The notes under the pieces were generated by a model. It was not told the DNA's origin. It saw only the letters and a list, made by a program, of their open reading frames with translations, and made no database searches. This document shows positions 26,182 to 35,656 of a DNA stretch of 64,000 nt, in pieces (within the stretch, counting starts at the first letter, position 1; every line of letters begins with the position of its first letter). The position numbers were made by a program, and so were the translations under genes. Where the stretch lies: positions 434,001-498,000 of the forward strand of contig OY282363.1 of assembly GCA_958295695.1 (NCBI GenBank). Reading direction: 5' to 3'. Source of the DNA: an uncultured Alphaproteobacteria bacterium. Lineage in GTDB: Bacteria > Pseudomonadota > Alphaproteobacteria > SP197.

Positions 26182-26852
26182 GCGCGGTCGCCGCCGGCCT
26201 CGCGCGGGTGAAGGCGACGATCGCCGAGGCCGCGCGCGAGGCCGGCCGCGCGCCGGACGGGATCGTCCTGGTCGCGGTCGCCAAGGGCCACGACGCCCCC
26301 CGCGTCCGGCCGGCGCTCGAGGCGGGCCACCGCGTCTTCGGCGAGAACCGGGTGCGGGAAGCATGGGCCAAATGGCCGGCGCTCAAGACGGAGTTCCCCG
26401 GCCTGGAGCTCCACCTCATCGGCCCGTTGCAGACCAACAAGGCCCGCGACGCGGTCGCGCTCTTCGACGCGATCGGGAGCGTCGACCGGTCCAGGCTGGT
26501 CGCCGCCCTGGCCCGGGAGATGGAGAGGCAGGACCGCCGGCCCGCCTGCTTCGTCCAGGTCAACACCGGCGAGGAGGCCCGCAAGGCGGGTTGCCCGCCG
26601 GACCGCGCCGACGGCCTTGTCGCCGAGGCGCGCGGGGCCGGGCTCGATGTCGCGGGCCTCATGTGCGTTCCGCCCCTCGACGAGGAGCCCTCGCCGCACT
26701 TCGCCCTGCTCGCCGACATCGCCCGGCGCAACGGCCTGGCCGGGCTCTCCATGGGCATGTCCGGCGACTACGCCACGGCGGTCGCCTTCGGCGCCACCCA
26801 TGTCCGGGTCGGCGCCGCCGTCTTCGGCCCGAGACCGGCGGCGCGGGCGTGA
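26178..26852 (+). CDS. YggS/PROSC-family PLP homeostasis protein
   Basis: Cytosolic PLP-binding protein that balances vitamin B6 pools. The 224 residues show VAVAKGHD (PLP Lys about residue 37), FGENRVREAWAKW, LIGPLQTNK, VNTGEEARKAG and GLSMGMSGDY, all YggS signatures; the usual VSKT is AKGH here. It begins in the ATGA overlap with the second sulfotransferase, an unusual partner. Confidence 0.92.
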   Translation: MSAVAAGLARVKATIAEAAREAGRAPDGIVLVAVAKGHDAPRVRPALEAGHRVFGENRVREAWAKWPALKTEFPGLELHLIGPLQTNKARDAVALFDAIGSVDRSRLVAALAREMERQDRRPACFVQVNTGEEARKAGCPPDRADGLVAEARGAGLDVAGLMCVPPLDEEPSPHFALLADIARRNGLAGLSMGMSGDYATAVAFGATHVRVGAAVFGPRPAARA

Positions 26853-27293
26853 GGACGCCCGCCGTTCCAGGCGTGTCCGCGGGCCGGGCGGGGAACAAAA
26901 CGCTCCGATGGATCTCGAAGGCGGGTCGGCCGAAGCCTGTCCCGGCCGTTGACAACGGCAATGTCCACGCCCACGCTCGCGAGCGGGAGGACCCATCGCC
27001 ATGAGCCGCCATCGGACGGGACTGTACGGTTGCATTCAACGCCTTGAGCCGAAAACGCGCGCCTGGATCGTCGGCGCCGGTCTGGCGTTCGACCCCGCGC
27101 CGGTCCGGCGCCGGGACGCCTTCCACGTCTCGGACACTCCCGCGCCGTGGCGCGACTGGACGTCCGTCGGCGACGATTTTCGAGCGATCCCGACGACTCC
27201 CCGGAAGCGGAGCGACATGTCCGAGAGCAACCGGCGTGAACGGTCGATGCGCCGCGGCCCGATCGTTCCAGACAGGCTGCCTTGAGGGAAGCC
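26853..27293. other. Intergenic region without supported gene
   Basis: A 441-base gap before an unknown gene module. Short frames exist on both strands (for example + 27001-27285) but they are arginine/proline-rich and show no pattern I can support. No terminator with a T run is seen. It could hold the module's promoter or decayed sequence. Confidence 0.5.
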
Positions 27294-27587
27294 ATGGCCG
27301 AGGAGAGGCGGGAGGACGCCGACGCTCCCCGGATTGACCAGGGAGCCATTGCAATCCCGGATATCTACTTTAACGGTATGGATATCGGCTTGTCGCTGTC
27401 CGATGTCGGTCTGCTTGTCATGACGGATGGGCAACCGCGGTGCAAATTGCATATGTCGTTCACCACGGCCAAGACACTGGCGAAGGAGCTCGGAGACGCG
27501 GTTGCCGAGTTCGAGCGCCTGACGGAGCATTCGATCGTGACGATGGACGAGGTCCGGAAAGGCGTGAAGAGGCTCGGCGACGAATGA
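27294..27587 (+). CDS. Hypothetical protein, 97 aa (DUF3467-like appearance)
   Basis: First gene of an unknown three-gene module. The sequence reads IAIPDIYFNGMDIGLSLSDV then LLVMTDGQPRCKLHMSFTTA and KTLAKELGDAVAEFERLT, resembling DUF3467-type small proteins (short beta sheet then a helix), a tentative comparison. ATG 27294 is chosen because GAGGGAA lies just upstream; a TTG at 27282 is possible. Its stop overlaps the next ATG. Codon use is less GC-biased than the core genes. Confidence 0.62.
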   Translation: MAEERREDADAPRIDQGAIAIPDIYFNGMDIGLSLSDVGLLVMTDGQPRCKLHMSFTTAKTLAKELGDAVAEFERLTEHSIVTMDEVRKGVKRLGDE

Positions 27588-28198
27588 GCGGAGCTCCTTA
27601 CGCGGTCTACGAGTCGCCGTCCGGGACGGTGGTTTCGGGCACTGAAGCAAACGATCGCGCCACCTGTCAAATCCTGTCGTTCGCGCGTTTGCGGAATGGA
27701 TGGCACTACGGCGAAGGTCGCGGCGCAACCGGAATCGCGGTCGACTTGGCTCTCGCGGTCAATTCGCTTCTTTCGGGGCGCAACGCTCATGAGATCGAGG
27801 TGTTTCCCGATGTCGGGGGCGGTATCCTGGTTTCCGGCTATCGCGAGAACGAAACTCTGGAGATCCTTTGCGGTCCCGGCGGCCGGATGGACGTGCTGCA
27901 TGAGATCGATGGCGACATCGCCCATGAGCGGCGCGATGTCTCGCTGGACGAAATCGACGAGTATGCGAGGGGGCTGGCGTGGACGTCGAAGAAGTCATAC
28001 GACTACTTCATCCCAGGCACTTCAGTAAAAGAGAGAGACGTTTCAAGAGTCTGGCGTTCAGGAACTCTTCAGGTGGCGGCGGTGTATCGGTCATCGCAAC
28101 ACAGTGTGCTAGAAAATGTAGCGGAACCGAATGCGCACACGTATATCGTTTTTACCACCCCGAGGTTTCCGGAAATCCACCGATTCTCTGGCGGATAG
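27584..28198 (+). CDS. Hypothetical protein, 204 aa
   Basis: Second gene of the module, starting in an ATGA overlap. It begins YAVYESPSGTVVSGTEANDR, has LPCS-free globular sequence with AVDLALAVNSLLSGRNAHEIEVF, FPDVGGGILVSGYREN and [16 protein letters not shown], and no signal peptide or membrane helix. I do not recognise an enzymatic motif. From 27979 on, its 3' part is overlapped by another gene in a different frame; the C-terminal 70 residues are therefore the least certain part. Codon use is atypical for the chromosome. Confidence 0.65.
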   Translation: MSGAPYAVYESPSGTVVSGTEANDRATCQILSFARLRNGWHYGEGRGATGIAVDLALAVNSLLSGRNAHEIEVFPDVGGGILVSGYRENETLEILCGPGGRMDVLHEIDGDIAHERRDVSLDEIDEYARGLAWTSKKSYDYFIPGTSVKERDVSRVWRSGTLQVAAVYRSSQHSVLENVAEPNAHTYIVFTTPRFPEIHRFSGG

Positions 28199-28401
28199 AT
28201 ACAGCCGGACTGCCGGAAGAAGCCAGTCTGGAGTACGAACCTTCGACCGGTGGAGACGAATGTCATATGAATCTGCGCGGTCTCTCGGATGGACGGTGCA
28301 GACGCATGATCGGGGCCATGGGCGTCGAGGGACTGGAGATTTGCGAGGGCGACCGTCATCGTCCCTTGACGATGGCCGATGCGGAGCGGTTCGCGGCCTG
28401 A
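27979..28401 (+). CDS. Hypothetical Cys/His-containing protein, 140 aa, overlapping the previous gene
   Basis: Third gene of the module, in another frame and overlapping the previous gene by 220 bases. It reads [37 protein letters not shown], then [32 protein letters not shown] and [13 protein letters not shown]; the spaced Cys and His could bind a metal. The part beyond 28198 has no competing frame and looks clearly coding, which supports the gene. No homologue with known role comes to mind. Confidence 0.6.
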   Translation: MDVEEVIRLLHPRHFSKRERRFKSLAFRNSSGGGGVSVIATQCARKCSGTECAHVYRFYHPEVSGNPPILWRIDTAGLPEEASLEYEPSTGGDECHMNLRGLSDGRCRRMIGAMGVEGLEICEGDRHRPLTMADAERFAA

Positions 28402-28501
28402 GACGGGTTCGCGGGCCCGCTTGACCGGGCCCGCGGCCCGCGCCATAAACCGCGCCGGTCCCCCCCTCGACAGGCTCGGGACAGGCTGCGGCGAGGTTGC
28501 G

Positions 28502-29494
28502 ATGAAGCGGGTGTTCTCCGGCATCCAGCCGACCGGCAGCCTGCATCTCGGCAACTACCTCGGCGCGCTGAAGCGCTTCGTGGCGATGCAGGACGACCAC
28601 GAGTGCATCTATTGCATCGTGGATCTCCACGCCCTCACCATGCCCCACGACCCGGCCGGGCTCGCCGGCGCGACCCGCGAGGCCGCGGCGGGCTTCCTCG
28701 CCTCGGGCCTCGATCCGGAACGCTGCGTCGTGTTCAACCAGAGCCGGTGCCCGATGCACACGCGCCTGGGCTGGATGCTCGCCTGCCTGACGCCCCTGGG
28801 CTGGCTCAACCGGATGACCCAGTTCAAGGAGAAGGCCGGCAAAAAGCGCGACGGCGCGAGCCTCGGGCTCTACGGCTATCCCGTGCTGCAGGCCGCCGAC
28901 ATCCTCGGCTACCGCGCCACCCACGTGCCCGTGGGCGAGGACCAGAAGCAGCATCTGGAGCTCTCCCGCGACATCGCCGGCGCCTTCAACCGGCGGTTCG
29001 GCGTCGACTTCTTCCCGCTGCCCGAGCCGGTCATCGCCGGCGAGGCCACGCGCGTGATGAGCCTGCGCGACGGCGCGAGGAAGATGTCGAAATCGGACGA
29101 GAGCGACTACGCGCGCATCAACCTGACCGACGACCGCGACACGATCGCGCGCAAGGTCCGCAAGGCGCGGACCGACAGCGAGCCGGGCGTGACCTGGGAC
29201 CCCGAGGCGCGGCCCGAGGCCTCGAATCTGGTCGCGATCTACGCCGCGCTCGCCGACACGACGCGCCAGGCCGTGGTCGACGAATACGCCTCGGCCCGGT
29301 TCAGCGACTTCAAGGCGCGGCTGGCCGAGCTCGCGGTCGAGAAGCTGGGTCCGGTCGGCGAGGAGATGAAGCGCCTGGCGGCCGATCCGGCCTATGTCGA
29401 CGGCGTGCTCGCCGACGGCGCGCGGCGGGCCCATGCCATCGCCGGGCCGATCCAGGCCGAGGCCGAGGAGATCGTGGGCCTCTTGGCGCCCTGA
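28502..29494 (+). CDS. trpS: Tryptophanyl-tRNA synthetase
   Basis: Class I synthetase charging tRNA-Trp, 330 residues, usual length. [18 protein letters not shown] at residues 6-23 includes the HIGH-type HLGN; the signature loop is KMSKSDESD. Other marks are [19 protein letters not shown] and [17 protein letters not shown] lies before ATG 28502. In many alphaproteobacteria trpS precedes uspA and nifU; here those two genes lie 16 kb away on the other strand. A copy of the CGACAGGCTCGGGACAGGCT repeat lies just upstream (28467-28487). Confidence 0.95.
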   Translation: MKRVFSGIQPTGSLHLGNYLGALKRFVAMQDDHECIYCIVDLHALTMPHDPAGLAGATREAAAGFLASGLDPERCVVFNQSRCPMHTRLGWMLACLTPLGWLNRMTQFKEKAGKKRDGASLGLYGYPVLQAADILGYRATHVPVGEDQKQHLELSRDIAGAFNRRFGVDFFPLPEPVIAGEATRVMSLRDGARKMSKSDESDYARINLTDDRDTIARKVRKARTDSEPGVTWDPEARPEASNLVAIYAALADTTRQAVVDEYASARFSDFKARLAELAVEKLGPVGEEMKRLAADPAYVDGVLADGARRAHAIAGPIQAEAEEIVGLLAP

Positions 29495-29506
29495 CCGCCG
29501 CCGGCG

Positions 29507-29595
29507 CCCCCCTTCGGCAAGCTCGGGACAGGCTTTCGGCGGACTCGGGGCCGTCCCTCGATACGGTCCTTCGGACCCGCCCGGGACGAGGGGAG
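29507..29595. repeat. Intergenic palindromic repeat elements
   Basis: Holds TTCGGCAAGCTCGGGACAGG, then CGTCCCTCGATACGGTCC with hairpin CGGTCCTTCGGACC and CGGGACGAGGGGAG. It sits between the convergent trpS and trmB genes, where it may also terminate transcription. Confidence 0.72.
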
Positions 29596-29610
29596 CGCCG
29601 GCACCCTCCC

Positions 29611-30348
29611 TCACTCCGGGGAGCCGCCGGGCGCGCCGGAGGGCGGAGCGCCGCGCGGGACGCGCCGGAACGCGAGGAACACGGGCGTCCGGCCCTGCCG
29701 CCGGGCCTTGGCCTCGTAGCGGGTCTCGGGCCAGTCGGCGGGGCGCTCGCGCCAGTCGGCCGGCCGCCGCGCGGTCCAGGCGAAGTCCGCGAGCGGCCAG
29801 ACGGCGGCCATCATCCAGCGGACGTGGTCCATCGCGTCGGTCGCCAGGCGCAGCTCGCCGCCGTCGGCGAGCAGCCGGGCGAAGCCGCGGGCGGTCTCGC
29901 GGTTGACGAGCCGCCGCTTGCGGTGGCGGGCCTTCGGCCAGGGATCGGGAAACAGCACCGCGATCCGCTCGAGGCTGGCCTCGGGCAGGGCGTCCAGCAG
30001 CGGCCGGACATCGCCGTCGAGGATGCGGACGTTGGCGAGGCCGTCCTCGTCGATACGGGCCAAGAGGCCCGCGACGCCGTTCAGGAACGGCTCGGCCCCG
30101 ATCATGGCGACCTCGGGCCGGGCGCGCGCCTGCCAGGCGAGATGCTCGCCGGCGCCGAAGCCGATCTCCAGCCAGAGCCGGTCGCGGCCGGGGACCGGCC
30201 CGCCGAGATCGACCGATCCGTCCGCGCCGACCGCGACGCGCAGCCGCGGCAGCAGGTTCTCCACCAGGGCTTGGCGGCGGGCCGAGAGGCGATGGCCCTT
30301 GCGCCGGCCGTGGAGCTTGCGGTCCGGGCCCCGGGGCCGCCCGGTCAC
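29611..30348 (-). CDS. trmB: tRNA (guanine-N7-)-methyltransferase TrmB
   Basis: Makes m7G46 in tRNA with SAM. The 245-residue protein has the SAM motif LEIGFGAGEH, GAEPFLNGV, and the RNA-binding/catalytic stretch LFPDPWPKARHRKRRLV; it ends with a TPVFLAFRR-type strand and a Pro/Gly-rich tail. It is the last gene of the miaB-phoH-ybeY-corC-lnt-metK-trmB series, 51 bases after metK. Confidence 0.93.
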   Translation of the reverse strand: MTGRPRGPDRKLHGRRKGHRLSARRQALVENLLPRLRVAVGADGSVDLGGPVPGRDRLWLEIGFGAGEHLAWQARARPEVAMIGAEPFLNGVAGLLARIDEDGLANVRILDGDVRPLLDALPEASLERIAVLFPDPWPKARHRKRRLVNRETARGFARLLADGGELRLATDAMDHVRWMMAAVWPLADFAWTARRPADWRERPADWPETRYEAKARRQGRTPVFLAFRRVPRGAPPSGAPGGSPE

Positions 30349-30399
30349 GGCCGCTCCCGCCGGAGAACGCCCCGTCCGGTCGGCGCGCGGCGCGGCGGG

Positions 30400-31566
30400 T
30401 CAACCGACGGCGCGCGCCAGCGCGTCGGCGAGATCGACCTTCTCCCAGGAGAAGCCGCCGTCGGCCTCGGGGTCGCGGCCGAAATGGCCGTAGGCCGCCG
30501 TGCGCTCGTAGATCGCCCGGTCGAGGCCGAGACGGTCGCGGATGCCGCGGGGCGTGAGATCCATGGCCTCGCGCAGGGCCTCCTCCAGCCGGGCCTCGTC
30601 GCAGCGGCCGGCGCCGTAGGTGTCGACGTAGACCGACAGGGGATCGGCGACGCCGATGGCGTAGGCGAGCTGGATGGCGCAGCGGTCGGCCAGGCCCGAG
30701 GCGACGACGTTCTTGGCGAGGTAGCGGCAGGCGTAGGCCGCCGAGCGGTCGACCTTGCTGGGGTCCTTGCCCGAGAACGCTCCGCCGCCGTGGGGCGCGG
30801 CGCCGCCGTAGGTGTCGACGACGATCTTCCGGCCGGTCAGCCCGCAGTCGCCGTCGGGCCCGCCGGTGACGAACCGGCCGGTGGGGTTGACGTAGAACGC
30901 CTCGTCCGGGCACATCCAGCCGTCGGGCAGGACCTCCGCGACATAGGGGCGCACGATCTCCCTCACCTCGTCCTGGCCCAGGCTCGCGTCGTGCTGGGTG
31001 GAGACGACCACGGAGGCGGCGCGGACGGGTGCGCCGTCCTCGTAGGCGAGCGTCACCTGGCTCTTGGAATCGGGGCCGAGCAGCGGTTCCGAACCGTCGT
31101 GGCGGGCCTCGGCCAGACGCTCGAGGATGCGGTGGGCGACATGGAGGGGCGCGGGCATCAGCGCCTCGGTCTCGCGGCAGGCGTAGCCGAACATGATGCC
31201 CTGGTCGCCGGCGCCCTCGGTCTTGTTGCCCGCCGCGTCGACGCCCTGGGCGATGTCGCCCGACTGCTCGTGCAGCAGGACCTCCACCCCGGCCTTCTCC
31301 CAGTGGAAGCCGGCCTGCTCGTAGCCGATCGCCCTGACGGCGCCGCGCGCTAGCGCCTCGACCCGTTCCAGGACCTCGTGGGGTCCGCGGACCTCGCCGG
31401 CGATGACGATCCGGTTCGTCGTGGCCAGCGTCTCGCAGGCGACCCGCGCGTCGGCGGCGGCGGCCAGGTAGGCGTCGACCACGGCGTCGGAGATGCGGTC
31501 GCACACCTTGTCGGGATGGCCCTCGGAGACCGATTCGCTGGTGAACAGGTGGTTGCTTCGGGCCAC
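30400..31566 (-). CDS. metK: S-adenosylmethionine synthetase
   Basis: Makes SAM from methionine and ATP. The 388 residues show [20 protein letters not shown] (about 7-26), [12 protein letters not shown], and [19 protein letters not shown], all invariant MetK motifs. GTG at 31566 is the start: GGAGG lies six bases upstream and the family begins right there. It supplies SAM for neighbours trmB and miaB. No SAM riboswitch core is recognisable in the 90 bases upstream of it. Confidence 0.96.
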   Translation of the reverse strand: MARSNHLFTSESVSEGHPDKVCDRISDAVVDAYLAAAADARVACETLATTNRIVIAGEVRGPHEVLERVEALARGAVRAIGYEQAGFHWEKAGVEVLLHEQSGDIAQGVDAAGNKTEGAGDQGIMFGYACRETEALMPAPLHVAHRILERLAEARHDGSEPLLGPDSKSQVTLAYEDGAPVRAASVVVSTQHDASLGQDEVREIVRPYVAEVLPDGWMCPDEAFYVNPTGRFVTGGPDGDCGLTGRKIVVDTYGGAAPHGGGAFSGKDPSKVDRSAAYACRYLAKNVVASGLADRCAIQLAYAIGVADPLSVYVDTYGAGRCDEARLEEALREAMDLTPRGIRDRLGLDRAIYERTAAYGHFGRDPEADGGFSWEKVDLADALARAVG

Positions 31567-31655
31567 GGCCGCCCTCCTCTCGGGACCGGACAACGCTCGA
31601 CGCCGGGCGGGCGCCGGCCGCCAGCGGCGGACACTCGCCGAAGGCCGCTTCCGGG

Positions 31656-33248
31656 TCAAGACGTTTGGCGGACCGGCCGTCCGCGCCGCCGCAGGGTCCA
31701 GGCCAGGGCGGCGCAGCCGGGGACGAGGACGAGGAGGAGGGACGCATCGCCGATCCGCGCGTAGAGCGGGGGCGCCGCGAAGGGGGCCGGGAGCGCCGCG
31801 TCCAGCACGCCGCGATGGCCGAGCGGCATGCGGGCCACGACCCGGCCCAGGCCGTCGACGACGCCGCTGACGCCCGTGTTGGCGACCCGGACGACGGGCA
31901 GGCCCTGTTCCACCGCGCGCATGCGCGCCGCCTGGAAGTGCTGGTAGGGACCCGGGGAACGGCCGAACCAGGCGTCGTTGGTGACGTTGACCAGCCAGTC
32001 GGGACGATCCCCGTCGCCGACGACCCCGGCGGGGAAGATGACCTCGTAGCAGATCAGCGGCCCGAAGGGCGGCAGGTTCCCCACGGCCATCACGGCGGGG
32101 CCCGGCCCCGCCGCGAACCCGACGCCGCCGGGGACGATCGTCCCGAAGGGCAGGAGGCCGCGCGCCGGCACGTATTCGCCGAACGGCACGAGACGGTGCT
32201 TGTCGTAGGCGCCGACGACGCCCGTGGCGTCGATCGCGAGCAGGCTGTTGCGGGGCCGCGACACGCCCGATCCGTCGTCCCCGGCGCGCACGGCGCCGAC
32301 CAGCAGCGCTCCGTCCCGCGGCGCGGCCGCGGCGAGTCGCGCCAGGGTGGCCGGCTCGCGCAGCAGGGCGTGGGGGACGGCCGCCTCGGGCCAGACGACG
32401 ACGGCGGGAGGCTCGCCCGCGGGCCGCGCTAGGGTGAGCGCGAGATGCGCCGCGAGATGCGCCGCGCGGAGCGCGGGGCGCGACTTGTCCTCCTGGGCGA
32501 TCGCGGGCTGGACGAGACGGATCGTCGGTCCGGTCTCCGCCTCCGGCGCCGCGGACGCAAGCCGCGAGGCCCCCGCGGCCCAGACGACGGCGAGGACCGC
32601 GATCGCGCCCGCCACCCCGGCGAGAGCGCCTCCCGGCCGCAGCATCCCCGCCCGGCCCGCGAGGGCCGGCGCCAGGGCGAAGGCCAGCACGACCGCGCTC
32701 AGGAGCCACGGCCCGCCCCAGGCGGCGGGCTGGATCAGGGCGTCCGACAGGGCGAGCGCGCTCCCCAGGGTGTTCCAGGGAAAGCCGGTGAGGATCCAGC
32801 CGCGGACCCATTCGACCAGGACCCAGGCCAGGGCCAGCGCGAGGACGCGCGGCGGCCCCGGGGGACACGCCCGCGCGAGGCCCGCCGCGAGGGCCGGGAA
32901 CGCGCCGAGGCCCGCGCAGATCAGGGCCAGCGCGAACGGGTAGAGCCAGCCGAAGCGGCCGGCGTCGACCAGGAGCGCGTTGGCGATCCAGTAGAACCCG
33001 GCGAGCGAGAAGCCGATCCCGAAGAACCAGCCGTCGAGCAGCGCGCGCCGGACCGACCCGGCGCCGTCGAGGACCCAGGCCAGTCCGGTCAGGCCCGCGA
33101 GCGCCGCGGGCAGGAGGTGGACCGGCGGAAGCGAGAGCGCGAGGCCGCCGCCCAGCCCGGCCAGGACCAGGGCCCGGCGCCGGCCGGCGAGCCCGGCCAG
33201 CCGGCCCGGCAGCGTCGCGAGGCGCGGCGGCCGGGCCGGCTCAGCCAC
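31656..33248 (-). CDS. lnt: Apolipoprotein N-acyltransferase
   Basis: Inner-membrane enzyme that adds the third acyl chain to lipoproteins. The 530 residues start with several membrane helices (about 25-215), followed by the periplasmic nitrilase domain with catalytic Glu in [10 protein letters not shown], Lys in [14 protein letters not shown] and Cys in LICYEVIFP, then a last helix. The GTG start overlaps the corC stop by eight bases (GTGGCTGA). Matches the need for lipidating LptE, DUF3576 and the TbpB-like protein in this window. Confidence 0.94.
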   Translation of the reverse strand: MAEPARPPRLATLPGRLAGLAGRRRALVLAGLGGGLALSLPPVHLLPAALAGLTGLAWVLDGAGSVRRALLDGWFFGIGFSLAGFYWIANALLVDAGRFGWLYPFALALICAGLGAFPALAAGLARACPPGPPRVLALALAWVLVEWVRGWILTGFPWNTLGSALALSDALIQPAAWGGPWLLSAVVLAFALAPALAGRAGMLRPGGALAGVAGAIAVLAVVWAAGASRLASAAPEAETGPTIRLVQPAIAQEDKSRPALRAAHLAAHLALTLARPAGEPPAVVVWPEAAVPHALLREPATLARLAAAAPRDGALLVGAVRAGDDGSGVSRPRNSLLAIDATGVVGAYDKHRLVPFGEYVPARGLLPFGTIVPGGVGFAAGPGPAVMAVGNLPPFGPLICYEVIFPAGVVGDGDRPDWLVNVTNDAWFGRSPGPYQHFQAARMRAVEQGLPVVRVANTGVSGVVDGLGRVVARMPLGHRGVLDAALPAPFAAPPLYARIGDASLLLVLVPGCAALAWTLRRRGRPVRQTS

Positions 33249-34116
33249 GGGTCGCGGCGCGTCTCACGCGCAGACGCTTGATGCGCCGCGGGTCGGCGTC
33301 CACCACCTCGAACTCCAGGCCGCTTTTGTGGGCGATCACCTCGCCGCGCGACGGGATGCGTCCGACCATGGCGTAGACGAGGCCGCCCACGGTGTCGATG
33401 TCCTCCTCGCGCTCGTCGGGCAGCAGGTCGCAGCCGGTCATCGCCTCGAGGTCCTCGACCGGCGCGCGGGCGTGGGCCTCGATCACGCCGCCGGGCCGTT
33501 CGCCGAGCAGGCGCGCCTCGTCGGCGTCGTGCTCGTCCCAGATCTCGCCGACGATCGGCTCGACGAGGTCCTCGATGGTGGCGAGCCCGTCGATGCCGCC
33601 GTACTCGTCCACGACCAGCGCCATGTGGGTGCGCGATGTCCTCATCTTGATCAGGAGGTCGACGACGGGCATCGAGGGCGGCACGAAGAGGACCCGCCGC
33701 GCCAGATCCGCCAACGGCGGCCCCGGCGGCTCGGCGCCCCAGTGCTCGAGCAGGTCGCGCACGTGGATCATGCCGATCGGATCGTCCAGCGTCTCGCGAT
33801 AGACCGGGAGGCGCGAGTGGCCCTCCCGGCGCACCAGCTCGGCCACGTCCGTCAGGGGCGTCCGCGCCTCGACCGCGATCACGTCGGCGCGCGGCACCAT
33901 GACGTCGTCGACGCGCAGTTCGCCGAACCGGAGCAGGTTGACCAGCATGGCGCGCTCGGCGTCCGAGAGCGCCGCGCCGGCCTCCCCGTCCTCGTCCAGC
34001 AGCTCCTCGACGGTCTCCCTCAGGCTCTCGCCGTTGCGCCCGCCGACCAGACGGCGCAGCCAGCCGCCGAAGCCGCTCTGGCCGGGGGAGGGGGAAGGGG
34101 ACGACCGGTCGGCCAC
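33241..34116 (-). CDS. corC: Hemolysin C/CorC-like protein with CBS pair (YbeX)
   Basis: Cytosolic protein of 291 residues: two CBS domains (about 75-190; DDVMVPRADVIAVE, GMIHVRDLLEHW, HMALVVDEYGGIDGLATIEDL) and the C-terminal CorC_HlyC domain (YDTVGGLV-type DIDTVGGLVYAMVGRIPSRG). It lacks the DUF21 membrane domain of larger relatives. The name reflects cobalt/magnesium efflux in enterics, but YbeX-type proteins next to ybeY are linked to ribosome metabolism. GTG start; 7 bases after ybeY. Confidence 0.9.
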   Translation of the reverse strand: MADRSSPSPSPGQSGFGGWLRRLVGGRNGESLRETVEELLDEDGEAGAALSDAERAMLVNLLRFGELRVDDVMVPRADVIAVEARTPLTDVAELVRREGHSRLPVYRETLDDPIGMIHVRDLLEHWGAEPPGPPLADLARRVLFVPPSMPVVDLLIKMRTSRTHMALVVDEYGGIDGLATIEDLVEPIVGEIWDEHDADEARLLGERPGGVIEAHARAPVEDLEAMTGCDLLPDEREEDIDTVGGLVYAMVGRIPSRGEVIAHKSGLEFEVVDADPRRIKRLRVRRAATRG

Positions 34117-34123
34117 GGCGGGA

Positions 34124-34663
34124 TCAGCGGTAGGGGTCCGGGACGCCGAGCCCGGCCAGCACCCGGCGTTCCAGGGCCTCCATGACCGAGGCCGCGTCGT
34201 CGTCCCCGTGGTCGTAGCCCAGGAGGTGGAGCGTTCCGTGGACGACGAGGTGGGCCAGGTGGCGGTCGGGCGGCAAGCCCGCCTCGTCCGCTTCCCTCAG
34301 CAGGGTCTCGCGGGCGAGGACGATGTCGCCCAGGCCGACCGGCGCTCCGGGCGGGTCGCCGGGGTCGGCGCGCGGCGTCTCGCCCGGCGACCGCTCCGCG
34401 CTCGGGAAGGCCAGCACGTTGGTCGGCCTGTCGACGCCGCGCCAGGCGCGGTTCAGGGCGCGGACCCTGTCGTCGTCGGCGAGCACAAGGCTCGCCCCGG
34501 CCGCCGTGTCCGGGCACGCCGCCGCCAGGGCGGCGGCGCAGGCGCGCCGCGCAGCGCCGCGGGCGTCCGGCACGCGGTCGAGCCAGGCGGGGTCGTCGAG
34601 CGCGAGGTCGACGCCCGGAGCGCCGTCCCCGCCGGTCGTACTACGGGATTGGCCGTCGTCCAT
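34124..34663 (-). CDS. ybeY: Endoribonuclease YbeY (16S rRNA maturation factor)
   Basis: Zinc endoribonuclease involved in 16S rRNA 3' maturation and ribosome quality control; 179 residues. The metal site is HLVVHGTLHLLGYDH (HGxxHxxGYDH) near residue 145, preceded by RPTNVLAFPS and GDIVLA as in the family. The N-terminal 20 residues are not conserved. It lies three bases after phoH. Confidence 0.93.
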   Translation of the reverse strand: MDDGQSRSTTGGDGAPGVDLALDDPAWLDRVPDARGAARRACAAALAAACPDTAAGASLVLADDDRVRALNRAWRGVDRPTNVLAFPSAERSPGETPRADPGDPPGAPVGLGDIVLARETLLREADEAGLPPDRHLAHLVVHGTLHLLGYDHGDDDAASVMEALERRVLAGLGVPDPYR

Positions 34664-34666
34664 CCG

Positions 34667-35656
34667 TCACGCCGTTCCCGGCCCGCCGTCCAGGGCGTCG
34701 TAGGCGCGCACGATGCGCGCGACGAGCTCGTGGCGGACCACGTCGACATCGGTGAAGCGCACCGTGCCGATCCCCTCGATCCCGTCGAGCACGCCCAGGG
34801 CGTGGGCCAGCCCCGAGGTCTGGCCGTCGGGCAGGTCGATCTGGCTGAGATCGCCGGTGACGACCATGCGCGCGTTCTCGCCCAGGCGCGTCAGCAGCAT
34901 CTTCATCTGCACGCGCGTCGCGTTCTGCGCCTCGTCGAGGATGACGAAGGCGTCCGACAGCGTGCGGCCCCGCATGAAGGCGAGCGGGGCGACCTCGATG
35001 TCGTCGCTGGCCAGGCGCCGGTTCGCCTGCTCGGTGGGCATCGTGTCGTAGAGCGCGTCGTAAAGCGGCCGGAGATAGGGGTCCACCTTCTCGCGCAGGT
35101 CGCCCGGCAGGAAGCCGAGCCGCTCGCCGGCCTCGACGGCGGGCCGCGACAGGACGATGCGGTCCACCCGGCCCGCCTCCATCATGGAGACGGCCATGGC
35201 GACCGCGAGATAGGTCTTGCCGGTGCCGGCCGGACCCAGCGCGAAGACGAGCTCCCGTTCCCGCAGGGTCCGCAGATAGCGCGCCTGGTTGCGCGAACGG
35301 GGCGTGATGCGGCGCTTGGGCGTCTTGATCTCGATCGCCGGGGACGGCGGCGCCGGGCCGTCCTCGGGCATGGCCGCCAGACGCAGGGCGGCGTCGACCT
35401 CGGCGGGACCGACGGCCAGCCCGCCCTTCAGGCGGCCGTAGAGCTGGTTCAGCACGCCGACCGCGGTGTCGGCCGACCGCGCGGGCCCGGCGACGGCGAC
35501 CCGGTTCCCGCGCGAGGCGATCGAGACGCCGAGCTGCTGCTCGATGCGCGCGAGGTGCCGGTCGTGGTCGCCGTAGAGCGCGGTCAGGAGCCCGTTGTCG
35601 CCGAAGGCGAGATAGCGCATCGCCTCGGCGTCCTCGGTGGGCGGCGCGACCGCCAT
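34667..35656 (-). CDS. phoH: PhoH family ATPase (YbeZ)
   Basis: Cytosolic P-loop ATPase that works with YbeY in RNA metabolism. The 329 residues show an N-terminal KH-like part, then KTPKRRITPRSRNQARYL, Walker A FALGPAGTGKTYLAVA (about 145-160), LSRPAVEAGERLGFLPGDL, Walker B FVILDEAQNAT and GDLSQIDLP. Its ATG overlaps the miaB stop by one base (TGATG). Confidence 0.94.
   Translation of the reverse strand: MAVAPPTEDAEAMRYLAFGDNGLLTALYGDHDRHLARIEQQLGVSIASRGNRVAVAGPARSADTAVGVLNQLYGRLKGGLAVGPAEVDAALRLAAMPEDGPAPPSPAIEIKTPKRRITPRSRNQARYLRTLRERELVFALGPAGTGKTYLAVAMAVSMMEAGRVDRIVLSRPAVEAGERLGFLPGDLREKVDPYLRPLYDALYDTMPTEQANRRLASDDIEVAPLAFMRGRTLSDAFVILDEAQNATRVQMKMLLTRLGENARMVVTGDLSQIDLPDGQTSGLAHALGVLDGIEGIGTVRFTDVDVVRHELVARIVRAYDALDGGPGTA

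Noticed and set aside
27001..27285. Small frame of 94 codons upstream of the unknown module.
   Set aside because: Arg/Pro-rich composition, no ribosome site and no pattern suggesting protein.
30400..31640. Frames on plus strand over metK and lnt resembling short repeats of Ala/Arg.
   Set aside because: Antisense shadows of verified genes.
31567..31655. Possible SAM riboswitch before metK.
   Set aside because: The region has GC hairpins but none of the SAM-II or SAM-I/IV core sequences I know; GGAGG of metK is not sequestered by a clear pseudoknot.
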